This document shows positions 6,801 through 13,972 of a DNA stretch of 13,983 nt, one piece after another. The stretch lies in NCBI GenBank assembly GCA_011371465.1, contig DRQL01000117.1, positions 1 through 13,983 on the forward strand. The letters are read 5' to 3'. The notes beneath the pieces are model-generated. The model was not told the DNA's origin. It did not search any database and worked only from the letters and a program-made list of their open reading frames with translations. Numbering within the stretch: position 1 is the first letter of the stretch; every line of letters begins with the position of its first letter. The DNA is from Gammaproteobacteria bacterium. GTDB taxonomy: Bacteria > Pseudomonadota > Gammaproteobacteria > DSM-19610. The translations under genes were made by a program, and so were the position numbers.

Positions 6801-8273
6801 ATGGACGATTGTACGTACGTTATATTCGGTGCGACGGGCAACCTCGCCAGGATCAAGCTGCTACCGGCCCTGTATCACCTGGATGCTGCCGGCCGGCTGC
6901 CGGAGCGGCTCAAGGTAGTGGGCTTCGGCCGGCGCGACTGGGAAGACGAATACTGGCGCGACCAGGTGCGCGAGAGCATGGCCGGAAAACCGACCGACCC
7001 GGAAGTGCTGGAGCGTTTCCTGGCCCGCCTGTATTTCTTTCGCGGCGACCTGGGTGACGAGGCAGCGTACCCGGCGCTGCGGGATTACCTGCTGGATTCG
7101 GACCGGTTTTCGCCCAACCTGATTTTCTACATGGCGATACGGCCTGCGGATTTCGGGCTGGTCAGCCGCCAGCTGGGTGCGGTGCAGCTGAACCGGGAAG
7201 ACGGCGGCTGGCGCCGGCTGGTGATTGAAAAACCCTTCGGGTATGACCTGGAGAGCGCAGAGAGCCTGAACCGGAGCCTGGGCAAGGAGTTCCAGGAAGC
7301 GCAGATTTTCCGCATCGATCACTACCTGGGCAAGGGCACCGTACAGAACGTGCTGGTGTTCCGCTTCGCCAACCTGATGCTGGAGCCGCTCTGGAACCGC
7401 AACTACATCGACCACGTGCAGATCACGCACTCGGAGTCGCTGGGTACCGAGGGCCGCGCCGGTTACTACGACAGCGCAGGCGCGCTGCGTGACATGATCC
7501 AGAGTCACCTGCTGCAGTTGCTCACCCTGGTGGCGATGGAGCCACCGGCCAACCTCGACGCGGAGTCCCTGCGCGACGAAAAAGTAAAAGTGTTGCGTTC
7601 CATTCGCCCGATACCGTCGAGCGCCGTGAATGCTCATGCCTTTCGTGCCCAGTACGCGGCAGGCGAGGTCAACGGCGAGAAAGTCCCGGCCTACCTGGAC
7701 GAACCGGATGTACCCAGGGAGAGCGTAACCGAGACCTACGTGGCGCTGAAACTGCTGATCGACAACTGGCGCTGGCGGAACGTGCCGTTCTACCTGCGCA
7801 CCGGCAAGCGCATGGCAAAGGGGAATTCGATGGTGTCGATTCGTTTCAAGCACCCGCCGCAACAGCTGTTCAGGGAAACCCAGATCGACCGCCTGAAACC
7901 GAACTGGATCCTGCTGAACCTGCAACCCAACGAATGTATCCGTATGGAGATGCAGGTCAAGCAAACCGGCCTGGAGCTGCGCGCGGAAACCACCCGCCTG
8001 GATGCCAGTTACTGCGGTATCAACCCCGGCACGCTGGATGCCTACGAGGCCCTGCTGCTGGACGTGATCGACGGTGACCACTCCCTGTTCCTGCGCTACG
8101 ACGAAGTCAACTGGGCCTGGAAAGTGGTCGACCCGATTCTCAAGAACTGGGCGATGGAGCGTGATTACATCCACACCTACCCGTCCGGCAGCTGGGGTCC
8201 GCCGGAAGCGGATCGCCTGTTCGTACGCCAGGACCAGCGCTGGCGCAACACGCTCGAAGACGAAGATGGCTGA
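6801..8273 (+). CDS. zwf: Glucose-6-phosphate 1-dehydrogenase
   Basis: Zwf oxidises glucose-6-phosphate to 6-phosphogluconolactone with NAD(P)+, the entry to the oxidative pentose phosphate and Entner-Doudoroff routes. The Rossmann loop is GATGNLARIKLLPAL at residues 10-24, followed by EKPFG at 143-147, the signature RIDHYLGKGTVQN at 171-183 (substrate-binding Asp173/His174) and DMIQSHLLQ with the likely catalytic His236. Length (490) is normal. The loop reads GNLARIK where most family members have G-D-L-x-K-R-K, so Asp is Asn and the first basic pair is altered, while the last Lys is kept. The ribosome binding site before ATG 6801 is weak. The end overlaps pgi by 8 bases, so the two are probably co-translated. 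No phosphogluconolactonase gene follows. Confidence 0.97.
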   Translation: MDDCTYVIFGATGNLARIKLLPALYHLDAAGRLPERLKVVGFGRRDWEDEYWRDQVRESMAGKPTDPEVLERFLARLYFFRGDLGDEAAYPALRDYLLDSDRFSPNLIFYMAIRPADFGLVSRQLGAVQLNREDGGWRRLVIEKPFGYDLESAESLNRSLGKEFQEAQIFRIDHYLGKGTVQNVLVFRFANLMLEPLWNRNYIDHVQITHSESLGTEGRAGYYDSAGALRDMIQSHLLQLLTLVAMEPPANLDAESLRDEKVKVLRSIRPIPSSAVNAHAFRAQYAAGEVNGEKVPAYLDEPDVPRESVTETYVALKLLIDNWRWRNVPFYLRTGKRMAKGNSMVSIRFKHPPQQLFRETQIDRLKPNWILLNLQPNECIRMEMQVKQTGLELRAETTRLDASYCGINPGTLDAYEALLLDVIDGDHSLFLRYDEVNWAWKVVDPILKNWAMERDYIHTYPSGSWGPPEADRLFVRQDQRWRNTLEDEDG

Positions 8274-9906
8274 GCTCGAAAAGACGCCAGCCTGGCAGGC
8301 GCTGCGCGAACACCACGGGCAGATAAAGGACGTGCACATGCGGGACCTGTTCCGCGACGACCCGCAACGCTTTGCACGCTACTCACTGCAGCTGGGTGAC
8401 CTGCTGCTCGATTACTCCAAGAACCGCATCACCGAGGAGACCCTGGAGCACCTGTTCGTGCTGGCACGGGACAGCGAGCTGCCTGCCTGGATCGAGCGCA
8501 TGTTCAATGGTGAGGCCATCAACTTTACCGAGCAGCGCGCCGTGTTGCACACTGCCCTGCGCAACCGCAGCAACACCCCGGTGTGCGTGGACGGTCAGGA
8601 CGTGATGCCGGAAGTCAATCGCGTGCTCGAACAGATGCGGGTATTCACCGAGCAGGTACGCAGTGGCGCGTGGAAGGGCTTCAGCGGGCAGGCCATCACC
8701 GATGTTGTCAACATCGGTATCGGCGGTTCGGACCTGGGGCCGGTAATGGTGACCGAGGCGCTGGCGCCTTACGCGGACGGCCTGGCGGTGCACTTTGTGT
8801 CCAACGTGGACGGCAGCCAGATCACCGACACGCTGGCCGGCCTGAACCCGGAAACCACCCTGTTCCTGGTGGCGTCAAAGACCTTCACCACCCAGGAAAC
8901 CCTGACCAATGCCAGGCAGGCGCGCCGCTGGTTGCTGGAGGTTGCGGACGACAGCGCGGTGGCCAGTCATTTCGTGGCCCTGTCGACCAACCGGGAGGCG
9001 GTACAGGCGTTTGGTATCGACCCCGACAACATGTTTGTATTCTGGGACTGGGTGGGTGGCCGCTATTCGCTCTGGTCGGCCATCGGGCTGTCGATCGCGC
9101 TGTATATCGGCATGGATCGCTTCGAGGAACTGCTGGCGGGCGGACACGAGATGGACCGGCATTTCCGCTCCGCACCGCTGGAGCAGAACCTGCCGGTGGT
9201 GATGGCCCTGCTGGGCATCTGGTACCGCAACTTTTTCGGCGCACAAAGCCATGCCATTCTACCCTACGACCAGCACCTGCACCGCCTGCCGGCCTACCTT
9301 CAGCAGGCGGACATGGAGAGCAACGGCAAGCGTATCAACCGGAACGGTGAGGAGGTACGCTATGCCACCGGCCCGGTTATCTGGGGCGAACCCGGCACCA
9401 ACGGCCAGCACGCCTTTTACCAGCTGATTCACCAGGGCACCCTGCTGATCCCGGCGGATTTCCTGGCTGCGGTGAACCCGCACCATGCGCTGCATGACCA
9501 GCAGCGGATCCTGTTTACCAATTACGTCGCCCAGACGGAAGCGCTGATGCGCGGCAAGCAGGCTGCCGAGGTTCGCGCCGAGCTATTGGCGGACGGACTG
9601 GGTGAAGCGGAAATCGGGCGCTTGCTGCCGCACCGGGTGTTTCCCGGCAACCGGCCCAGCAATTCGCTGCTGTACCCGATCCTGACCCCACACCTGCTCG
9701 GCATGCTGATCGCGCTGTACGAACACAAGATCTTTGTGCAGGGCATTATCTGGCGGATCAATTCCTTCGATCAATGGGGCGTGGAACTGGGTAAACAGCT
9801 GGCGGGTAAAATCCAGGCGGAACTGCAGGCGGGCGGAGACTGGCAGCAACACGATGCGTCTACCCGCGGATTGCTGGATTTTTATCGGCAACGGGTTCAG
9901 GATTAG
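8266..9906 (+). CDS. pgi: Glucose-6-phosphate isomerase
   Basis: Pgi interconverts glucose-6-phosphate and fructose-6-phosphate in the cytosol. The ORF is open back to 8074, but ATG 8266 gives the family-like start MAELEKTPAWQAL and a length of 546 residues against 549 in E. coli; the longer reading would only run across zwf. Motifs: GIGGSDLGP at 151-159, SKTFTTQET at 204-212 (phosphate binding), GGRYSLWSAIGL from 264, Glu351 in ADMESNGK, GTNGQH with His382, and the signature SFDQWGVELGK ending at Lys510. It overlaps zwf by 8 bases, so translational coupling is likely, and the pair controls how glucose-6-phosphate is split between glycolysis/gluconeogenesis and the pentose phosphate route. 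Confidence 0.97.
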   Translation: MAELEKTPAWQALREHHGQIKDVHMRDLFRDDPQRFARYSLQLGDLLLDYSKNRITEETLEHLFVLARDSELPAWIERMFNGEAINFTEQRAVLHTALRNRSNTPVCVDGQDVMPEVNRVLEQMRVFTEQVRSGAWKGFSGQAITDVVNIGIGGSDLGPVMVTEALAPYADGLAVHFVSNVDGSQITDTLAGLNPETTLFLVASKTFTTQETLTNARQARRWLLEVADDSAVASHFVALSTNREAVQAFGIDPDNMFVFWDWVGGRYSLWSAIGLSIALYIGMDRFEELLAGGHEMDRHFRSAPLEQNLPVVMALLGIWYRNFFGAQSHAILPYDQHLHRLPAYLQQADMESNGKRINRNGEEVRYATGPVIWGEPGTNGQHAFYQLIHQGTLLIPADFLAAVNPHHALHDQQRILFTNYVAQTEALMRGKQAAEVRAELLADGLGEAEIGRLLPHRVFPGNRPSNSLLYPILTPHLLGMLIALYEHKIFVQGIIWRINSFDQWGVELGKQLAGKIQAELQAGGDWQQHDASTRGLLDFYRQRVQD

Positions 9907-9910
9907 CACC

Positions 9911-9940
9911 CCGCGATCGCACAGGTACTGGCGGTCGCGG
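9911..9940 (+). other. Stem-loop just after pgi
   Basis: CCGCGATCGC (9911-9920) pairs with GCGGTCGCGG (9931-9940) over ten base pairs with one G-U wobble and a ten-base loop. It starts five bases after the pgi stop. There is no T-tract, so it is not a canonical intrinsic terminator. It could protect the zwf-pgi mRNA 3' end or mark a processing site. Pairing is seen; role is not known. Confidence 0.5.
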
Positions 9941-9986
9941 ATCATTCCGGCTAAGGATAGCCATACAACGACAGGGAGATTCTGTT

Positions 9987-10502
9987 ATGGAAACTGCTCG
10001 AAAACCACTGGCCACAGATCGTGGCCGCATTGCCAGCGAAGAATACCGGCTCGGGCTGGCCTTTTTTAAACAGAAAAAATGGAAAACGGCCGCCCGGCAT
10101 TTCGGCCAGGCCGACCGTAAATCCCGCCGCAGCGACGAAAACTACCATTTGTATACCTCCTACCACGGGCTCGCACTGGTCTACTGTGGCGACGTCAGCG
10201 GACTCAATTTCTGCCGGCATGCCGCGGCAGCCGAGCGCTTGAACGCCACAGTATTCCTGAACCTGGCGCTGGCGGAGCTGCGTCTCAGGCACCGCCGGCG
10301 CGCCTGTGATGCGGTGAGCGAGGGGCTGCGGCTGGACGGCCGGCATGCCGGCTTGCTGAAAATCCGCAGGAAAATGGGGGTACGCCGCCGGCCCTGCGTG
10401 CCGTTCCTCAAACGGGAGAACCCGTTCAATCGGTGGCTGGGCCGCATGACCTACCGGCGGCAGAAAAAGCCGGTGCGGGCCCTGCGTCATGGGAACCGTT
10501 GA
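9987..10502 (+). CDS. Basic TPR-like protein of unknown function (171 aa)
   Basis: I do not recognise a named family. ATG 9987 follows AGGGAG (9973-9978) with an eight-base spacer. The sequence reads as alpha-helical hairpins of TPR type: EEYRLGLAFFKQKKWKTAARHF at about residues 18-40, a second pair around YHGLALVYCGDVSGLNFCRHA, and a third around ATVFLNLALAELRLRHRRRACDAVSEGLRLDGRHAGLL (about 87-125). The tail RRKMGVRRRPCVPFLKRENPFNRWLGRM is very basic and ends the protein, which may mean binding to nucleic acid or membrane phospholipid. There is no signal peptide or transmembrane segment. It stands alone between pgi and rnpB, with its own ribosome binding site and a strong terminator 72 bases later. 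The gene call is good; TPR assignment is by eye and moderate. Confidence 0.82.
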   Translation: METARKPLATDRGRIASEEYRLGLAFFKQKKWKTAARHFGQADRKSRRSDENYHLYTSYHGLALVYCGDVSGLNFCRHAAAAERLNATVFLNLALAELRLRHRRRACDAVSEGLRLDGRHAGLLKIRRKMGVRRRPCVPFLKRENPFNRWLGRMTYRRQKKPVRALRHGNR

Positions 10503-10511
10503 TCAAGCCCC

Positions 10512-10545
10512 TTATCGTCATCCCGGCGCAGGCCGGGATCCAGCG
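10512..10545. repeat. Dispersed palindromic repeat of the 'VIPAQAGIQ' type
   Basis: ATCCCGGC-GCAG-GCCGGGAT (10520-10539) is a perfect eight-base palindrome with a four-base loop, set in the familiar context TCGTCATCCCGGC...GGGATCCAGCG. In one frame it reads VIPAQAGIQ, the hallmark of a widespread intergenic repeat of Proteobacteria related in form to Neisseria dRS3 elements. Only one copy is in this window, so the repeat status relies on recognition of the motif. Confidence 0.65.
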
Positions 10546-10573
10546 TTTTCAGTGCCCCGGGCGACGAATGAAA

Positions 10574-10607
10574 CGGCAAAAAAGGCCCCAAAGGGCCTTT
10601 TTTGCCG
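10574..10607. terminator. Strong symmetrical intrinsic terminator
   Basis: A perfect fifteen-base stem pairs CGGCAAAAAAGGCCC (10574-10588) with GGGCCTTTTTTGCCG (10593-10607) around a CAAA loop. The A6 and T6 tracts lie inside the stem, so it can work in both directions. It ends the TPR-like gene and insulates rnpB. Confidence 0.88.
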
Positions 10608-10657
10608 CGCTGCCGGCTTTTTAAGGTGACTGCTACACGCTGTGTTTTCAGCCGGTT

Positions 10658-10663
10658 TTGACT
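10658..10663 (+). promoter_or_regulatory. Possible -35 element of rnpB
   Basis: TTGACT at 10658-10663 is positioned 33-38 bases before the predicted 5' end of RNase P RNA. No convincing -10 hexamer follows at 16-18 bases (the region is G-rich; TACCGT at 10686 is too far), so the call is tentative. Confidence 0.3.
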
Positions 10664-10695
10664 TGTTATGGCGGGGATTCAGGGGTACCGTGCAG

Positions 10696-11040
10696 GTGGA
10701 AGTCGGCCGGGCAGCCGCTGTGACGCAAGTCACGGAGGAAAGTCCGGGCTCCACAGGGCAGGGTGCCAGGTAACGCCTGGGGGGCGCGAGCCTACGGAAA
10801 GTGCCACAGAAAATATACCGCCTGTGTCCGCACAGGTAAGGGTGAAATGGTGCGGTAAGAGCGCACCGCGCGGCTGGTAACAGCCGTGGCAGGGTAAACC
10901 CCACCCGGAGCAAGACCAAATAGGGGAGCACTGGCGTGGCCCGCGCTGCTCCCGGGTAGGTCGCTTGAGGTGCGCGGCGACGCGTGGCCCAGATGAATGG
11001 CTGTCCACGACAGAACCCGGCTTACAGGCCGGCTTCCTCT
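10696..11040 (+). ncRNA. rnpB: RNase P RNA, bacterial class A
   Basis: This is the catalytic RNA that trims the 5' leader of pre-tRNAs. P1 closes the molecule by pairing GGAAGTCGGCC (10698-10708) with GGCCGGCTTCC (11027-11037). The conserved block GAGGAAAGTCCGGGCTCC begins at 10735, GGTAAGGGTGAAA and GGTGCGGTAAGAGCGCACC follow, then GAGCAAGACCAAATAGGGG near 10908, CCGGGTAGG near 10953 (with the GGT that contacts the tRNA CCA end at 10955-10957), and AGATGAATGGCTGTCCACGA from 10991. P2 pairs GGCAGCC with GGCTGTC. P3 is reduced to a seven-pair hairpin with a GCAA loop (10718-10735) and P12 to a six-pair UCCG hairpin (10821-10836), both shorter than in E. coli. Exact ends are uncertain by a few bases. 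Open frames crossing this region are spurious. Confidence 0.95.
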
Positions 11041-11071
11041 TTAATTTACTGATTACCCCTGAAAATTCCTG

Positions 11072-11077
11072 TAGAAT
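11072..11077 (+). promoter_or_regulatory. Possible -10 box for the miaB operon
   Basis: TAGAAT at 11072-11077 lies in an AT-rich gap between rnpB and miaB, 38 bases before the miaB ATG. No good -35 element stands at 16-18 bases, so this is a weak call; read-through from rnpB is the alternative. Confidence 0.3.
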
Positions 11078-11115
11078 ATTTCCCCCTTTCGCAACAGGAC
11101 AGGCGCGACCGTTTC

Positions 11116-12483
11116 ATGGCTGGCAAGGTATTTGTAAAAACCCACGGTTGTCAGATGAACGAGTACGATTCCGCCAAAATGGTGGACGTGCTGGCGGCTG
11201 CGCACGGCCTGGAGCCGGCGCGCTCGGCACAGGAGGCGGATGTGCTGTTGCTCAATACCTGTTCGATCCGCGAGAAAGCGCAGGAGAAAGTGTTTTCCCA
11301 GCTGGGTCAGTGGCGTGAACTCAAGGAGCAGCGGCCGGAGCTGATCATTGGCGTCGGTGGCTGTGTCGCCAGCCAGGAAGGCGAGGCGCTGCGCCGGCGC
11401 GCACCGTTCGTGGACCTGGTGTTCGGCCCGCAGACCCTGCACCGGTTGCCGGCCATGATCGATGCCGTGCGCGGCAAACGGCAGCCGGTGGTGGACGTGT
11501 CTTTCCCGGAAATCGAGAAGTTCGACTGTCTGCCCGAACCCTGTGCGGAAGGCCCGACCGCCTTTCTGTCCGTCATGGAAGGCTGCAGCAAGTACTGTAC
11601 TTTCTGCGTGGTGCCCTATACCCGTGGCGAGGAAGTCAGCCGGCCGTTCGACGGCCTGATCGCCGAAGCGGTAGCGCTCGCGCAGCAGGGCGTGCGCGAA
11701 ATCAACCTGCTCGGTCAGAATGTCAACGCCTACCGCGGCGTCATGGCCGATGGCTCGATCGCGGACCTGGCGTTACTGATCACCTACATTGCGGCCATCG
11801 ACGGCATTGACCGTATCCGCTATACCACCTCGCACCCGCAGGAAATGAGCGACAGCCTGATCAACGTGTATGCCGAAGTGCCGGAACTGGTCAGCCACCT
11901 GCACCTGCCGGTGCAAAGCGGGTCGGACCGGATCCTGGCAGCCATGAAACGCAACCATACGGCGCTGGAATACAAGTCCCGGATACGGCGTTTGCGTGAG
12001 GTGCGTCCCGACATCAGCATGTCCTCCGATTTTATCATCGGCTTCCCCGGTGAGAGCGAAGACGATTTCGAGCGCACCATGCAGTTGATCGAAGATATCG
12101 GCTTCGATCACTCCTTCAGTTTTATCTACAGTCGCCGGCCCGGGACCCTTGCCGCCAATATGCCGGATGACGTACCACGGGAAGTCAAAAAACAGCGCCT
12201 GGCGCGCCTGCAGGCGCGTATCCAGGAGATGGCGGCACAGATCAGCGCAGGCATGGTGGGCAGTGAGCAGCGCATCCTGGTGGAGGGCCCTTCCCGCAAG
12301 GATCCTGCGCAGATGGCCGGCCGTACCGAGAACAACCGCATGGTCAATTTCGACGCCGGCCCGGAGTTGATCGGGCGCTTTGTGCGGGTGCGGATCAGCG
12401 CGGCCCTGCCCAATTCACTGCGTGGCGAGTTCATCGCTGTAGACGACGCCGGCAGTGCCGATAAAGTGGTTAACTGGGGTTGA
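11116..12483 (+). CDS. miaB: tRNA-2-methylthio-N6-dimethylallyladenosine synthase
   Basis: MiaB is a radical-SAM methylthiotransferase that converts i6A37 to ms2i6A37 in tRNAs reading UNN codons. The N-terminal domain holds one Fe-S cluster through Cys12 (THGCQMN), Cys49 (LNTCSIREKA) and Cys83 (GGCVA). The radical-SAM motif is Cys157-x3-Cys161-x2-Cys164 in MEGCSKYCTFCVVPYTRG. Later blocks LGQNVNAYRG, HLHLPVQSGSD and DFIIGFPGE are typical. The C-terminal part from about residue 375 fits a TRAM domain (ILVEGPSRKDPAQMAGRTENNR). The SIREKA and NVNAYRG features place it in MiaB rather than RimO or MtaB. Length 455 is close to E. coli's 474. The start at 11116 has only a weak ribosome binding site. 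It is the first gene of the run miaB-ybeZ-ybeY. Confidence 0.97.
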   Translation: MAGKVFVKTHGCQMNEYDSAKMVDVLAAAHGLEPARSAQEADVLLLNTCSIREKAQEKVFSQLGQWRELKEQRPELIIGVGGCVASQEGEALRRRAPFVDLVFGPQTLHRLPAMIDAVRGKRQPVVDVSFPEIEKFDCLPEPCAEGPTAFLSVMEGCSKYCTFCVVPYTRGEEVSRPFDGLIAEAVALAQQGVREINLLGQNVNAYRGVMADGSIADLALLITYIAAIDGIDRIRYTTSHPQEMSDSLINVYAEVPELVSHLHLPVQSGSDRILAAMKRNHTALEYKSRIRRLREVRPDISMSSDFIIGFPGESEDDFERTMQLIEDIGFDHSFSFIYSRRPGTLAANMPDDVPREVKKQRLARLQARIQEMAAQISAGMVGSEQRILVEGPSRKDPAQMAGRTENNRMVNFDAGPELIGRFVRVRISAALPNSLRGEFIAVDDAGSADKVVNWG

Positions 12484-12504
12484 GCCCCGCCGCATACTGA
12501 TATC

Positions 12505-13491
12505 TTGGACCCGGAACCTTCCTCTGTAAGCGTCACCCTGGAGCCCGCTGACAATCAGCGGCTGGCATCGCTGTGCGGGCAGTTTGACGAGCACCTGCGC
12601 CAGCTGGAAAACCGCCTGCATGTCGAGATCAGCAACCGGGGCAACCAGTTCCGTATCGCCGGGAGTGACAGCGCGTCCAGCCTGGCAAGTAACGTTCTGC
12701 GCGATCTCTATGCGGCGACCGGTGAAGCACCGCTGACCCCGGAACGGGTTCACCTGTACCTGCAACAGGCCGGCCTGGATGCAATGGATGAGCCGTCGCA
12801 GACCGATGAGCCGGACCTGGTCATTCACACCCGCCGCAGCCTGATCCGGGCGCGCGGCGCCCACCAGCGCCACTACCTTCGCAATATTCTCGAACTGGAT
12901 ATCAATTTCGGTATCGGTCCGGCCGGGACCGGGAAGACCTATCTGGCCGTGGCCTGCGCGGTACAGGCGCTGGAGCGTGAAACCGTGCGGCGACTGGTGC
13001 TGGTGCGCCCGGCCGTGGAAGCCGGCGAGCGCCTGGGGTTCCTGCCGGGCGACCTGACCCAGAAGGTCGATCCCTACCTGCGACCGCTCTACGATGCGCT
13101 GTACGAAATGCTGGGTTTCGAACGCGTTGCCAAACTGATCGAGCGCAACGTGATCGAGATAGCGCCGTTGGCGTTCATGCGTGGCCGCACGCTCAATGAT
13201 GCTTTCGTTATCCTGGACGAAGCGCAAAACACCACCGTCGAGCAGATGAAAATGTTCCTGACCAGGATCGGTTTTGGTTCCACTGCAGTGGTGACTGGGG
13301 ATATCACCCAGATCGATCTGCCCAAGCACATGAAGTCCGGCCTTAAACAGGTAATGGGCGTGCTGGAAGGCGTGGAGGGGATCGGGTTTACTGCGTTTGA
13401 CGCGCGCGATGTGGTGCGTCACCCGCTGGTGAAAAAGATCCTGCACGCCTACGAGCGCTTTGAAAAAAACGCGGACGAAAGTCGTGACTGA
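12505..13491 (+). CDS. ybeZ: PhoH-like ATPase YbeZ
   Basis: This is a PhoH-family P-loop ATPase; in other bacteria YbeZ works with YbeY, its genomic neighbour, in RNA and ribosome maturation. Walker A is GPAGTGKT at residues 138-145 and Walker B is VILDEAQNTT at 235-244, followed by VTGDITQIDLP (sensor/helicase-like). The N-terminal ~100 residues (LEPADNQRLASLCGQFDEHLRQLE) match the usual family start. The start is TTG at 12505: the frame contains no ATG or GTG between the miaB stop (12481-12483) and this codon, and the conserved N-terminus begins here. No good ribosome binding site precedes it. The gap to miaB is only 21 bases, and the end overlaps ybeY. Function is secure at family level. 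Confidence 0.94.
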   Translation: MDPEPSSVSVTLEPADNQRLASLCGQFDEHLRQLENRLHVEISNRGNQFRIAGSDSASSLASNVLRDLYAATGEAPLTPERVHLYLQQAGLDAMDEPSQTDEPDLVIHTRRSLIRARGAHQRHYLRNILELDINFGIGPAGTGKTYLAVACAVQALERETVRRLVLVRPAVEAGERLGFLPGDLTQKVDPYLRPLYDALYEMLGFERVAKLIERNVIEIAPLAFMRGRTLNDAFVILDEAQNTTVEQMKMFLTRIGFGSTAVVTGDITQIDLPKHMKSGLKQVMGVLEGVEGIGFTAFDARDVVRHPLVKKILHAYERFEKNADESRD

Positions 13492-13963
13492 ATCGCGGTC
13501 GGTACCCGGCCTGGAGGTGCAGTACGCCGTTGATGCCGACGACCTGCCCACCCTGCAGGAGTTTGAACACTGGGTGGAGGCGGCCCTGCAGCAGGCAGGG
13601 AATACAGCAGAATTGACCATCAGGGTGGTCGATGAAGCGGAGGGCAGGCAGCTGAACGCGCAGTACCGGGACATAGACCGGGCTACCAACGTGCTGTCGT
13701 TTCCGTTCGAGGCGCCACCCGGCATCGAACCGGATTACCTGGGCGACCTGGTAATTTGCGCACCGGTGGTACGGCGCGAAGCACAGCAGCAGCGCAAGGC
13801 GGAAAAGCATCACTGGGCGCACATGGTCGTGCACGGGGTCCTGCACCTGCGCGGTTACGACCACCGGTTCGATACGCAGGCGGAAGAAATGGAAACGCTG
13901 GAGAAGCAGATACTGGCGGGTATGGGTATCCAGGATCCCTATCAAACGGACGTGGCGGTATAA
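13484..13963 (+). CDS. ybeY: Endoribonuclease YbeY
   Basis: YbeY is a zinc-dependent single-strand endoribonuclease needed for 16S rRNA 3' end maturation and ribosome quality control. From GTG 13484 it has 159 residues. The metal site is H-x3-H-x5-H in HGVLHLRGYDH (His117, His121, His127), preceded by HMVV. The conserved RNA-binding block YRDIDRATNVLSFPFE (about 61-76) contains the equivalent of the functionally important Arg of E. coli. An upstream in-frame TTG at 13460 would add eight residues; I prefer 13484, which gives an 8-base overlap with ybeZ like that of zwf/pgi, but neither has a strong ribosome binding site. Overlap implies coupled expression with ybeZ. Confidence 0.95.
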   Translation: MTESRSVPGLEVQYAVDADDLPTLQEFEHWVEAALQQAGNTAELTIRVVDEAEGRQLNAQYRDIDRATNVLSFPFEAPPGIEPDYLGDLVICAPVVRREAQQQRKAEKHHWAHMVVHGVLHLRGYDHRFDTQAEEMETLEKQILAGMGIQDPYQTDVAV

Positions 13964-13972
13964 AGGAAAACG

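Noticed and set aside
8074..8265. 64-residue N-terminal extension of pgi
   Set aside because: It reads through the 3' end of zwf out of frame; ATG 8266 restores the normal length and N-terminus of Pgi.
6861..8339. 492-codon open frame opposite zwf
   Set aside because: It is antisense to a gene with every G6PDH motif and has shadow-like composition; no ribosome binding site or domain is visible. The frame at 5592-6755 opposite glgA is rejected for the same reason.
10433..10931. Short open frames over the palindromic repeat, the terminator and rnpB
   Set aside because: They translate the VIPAQAGIQ repeat or RNase P RNA and have no coding features.
12415..13725. 436-codon open frame opposite ybeZ and ybeY
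   Set aside because: It covers two conserved genes in antisense and shows no recognisable protein family.
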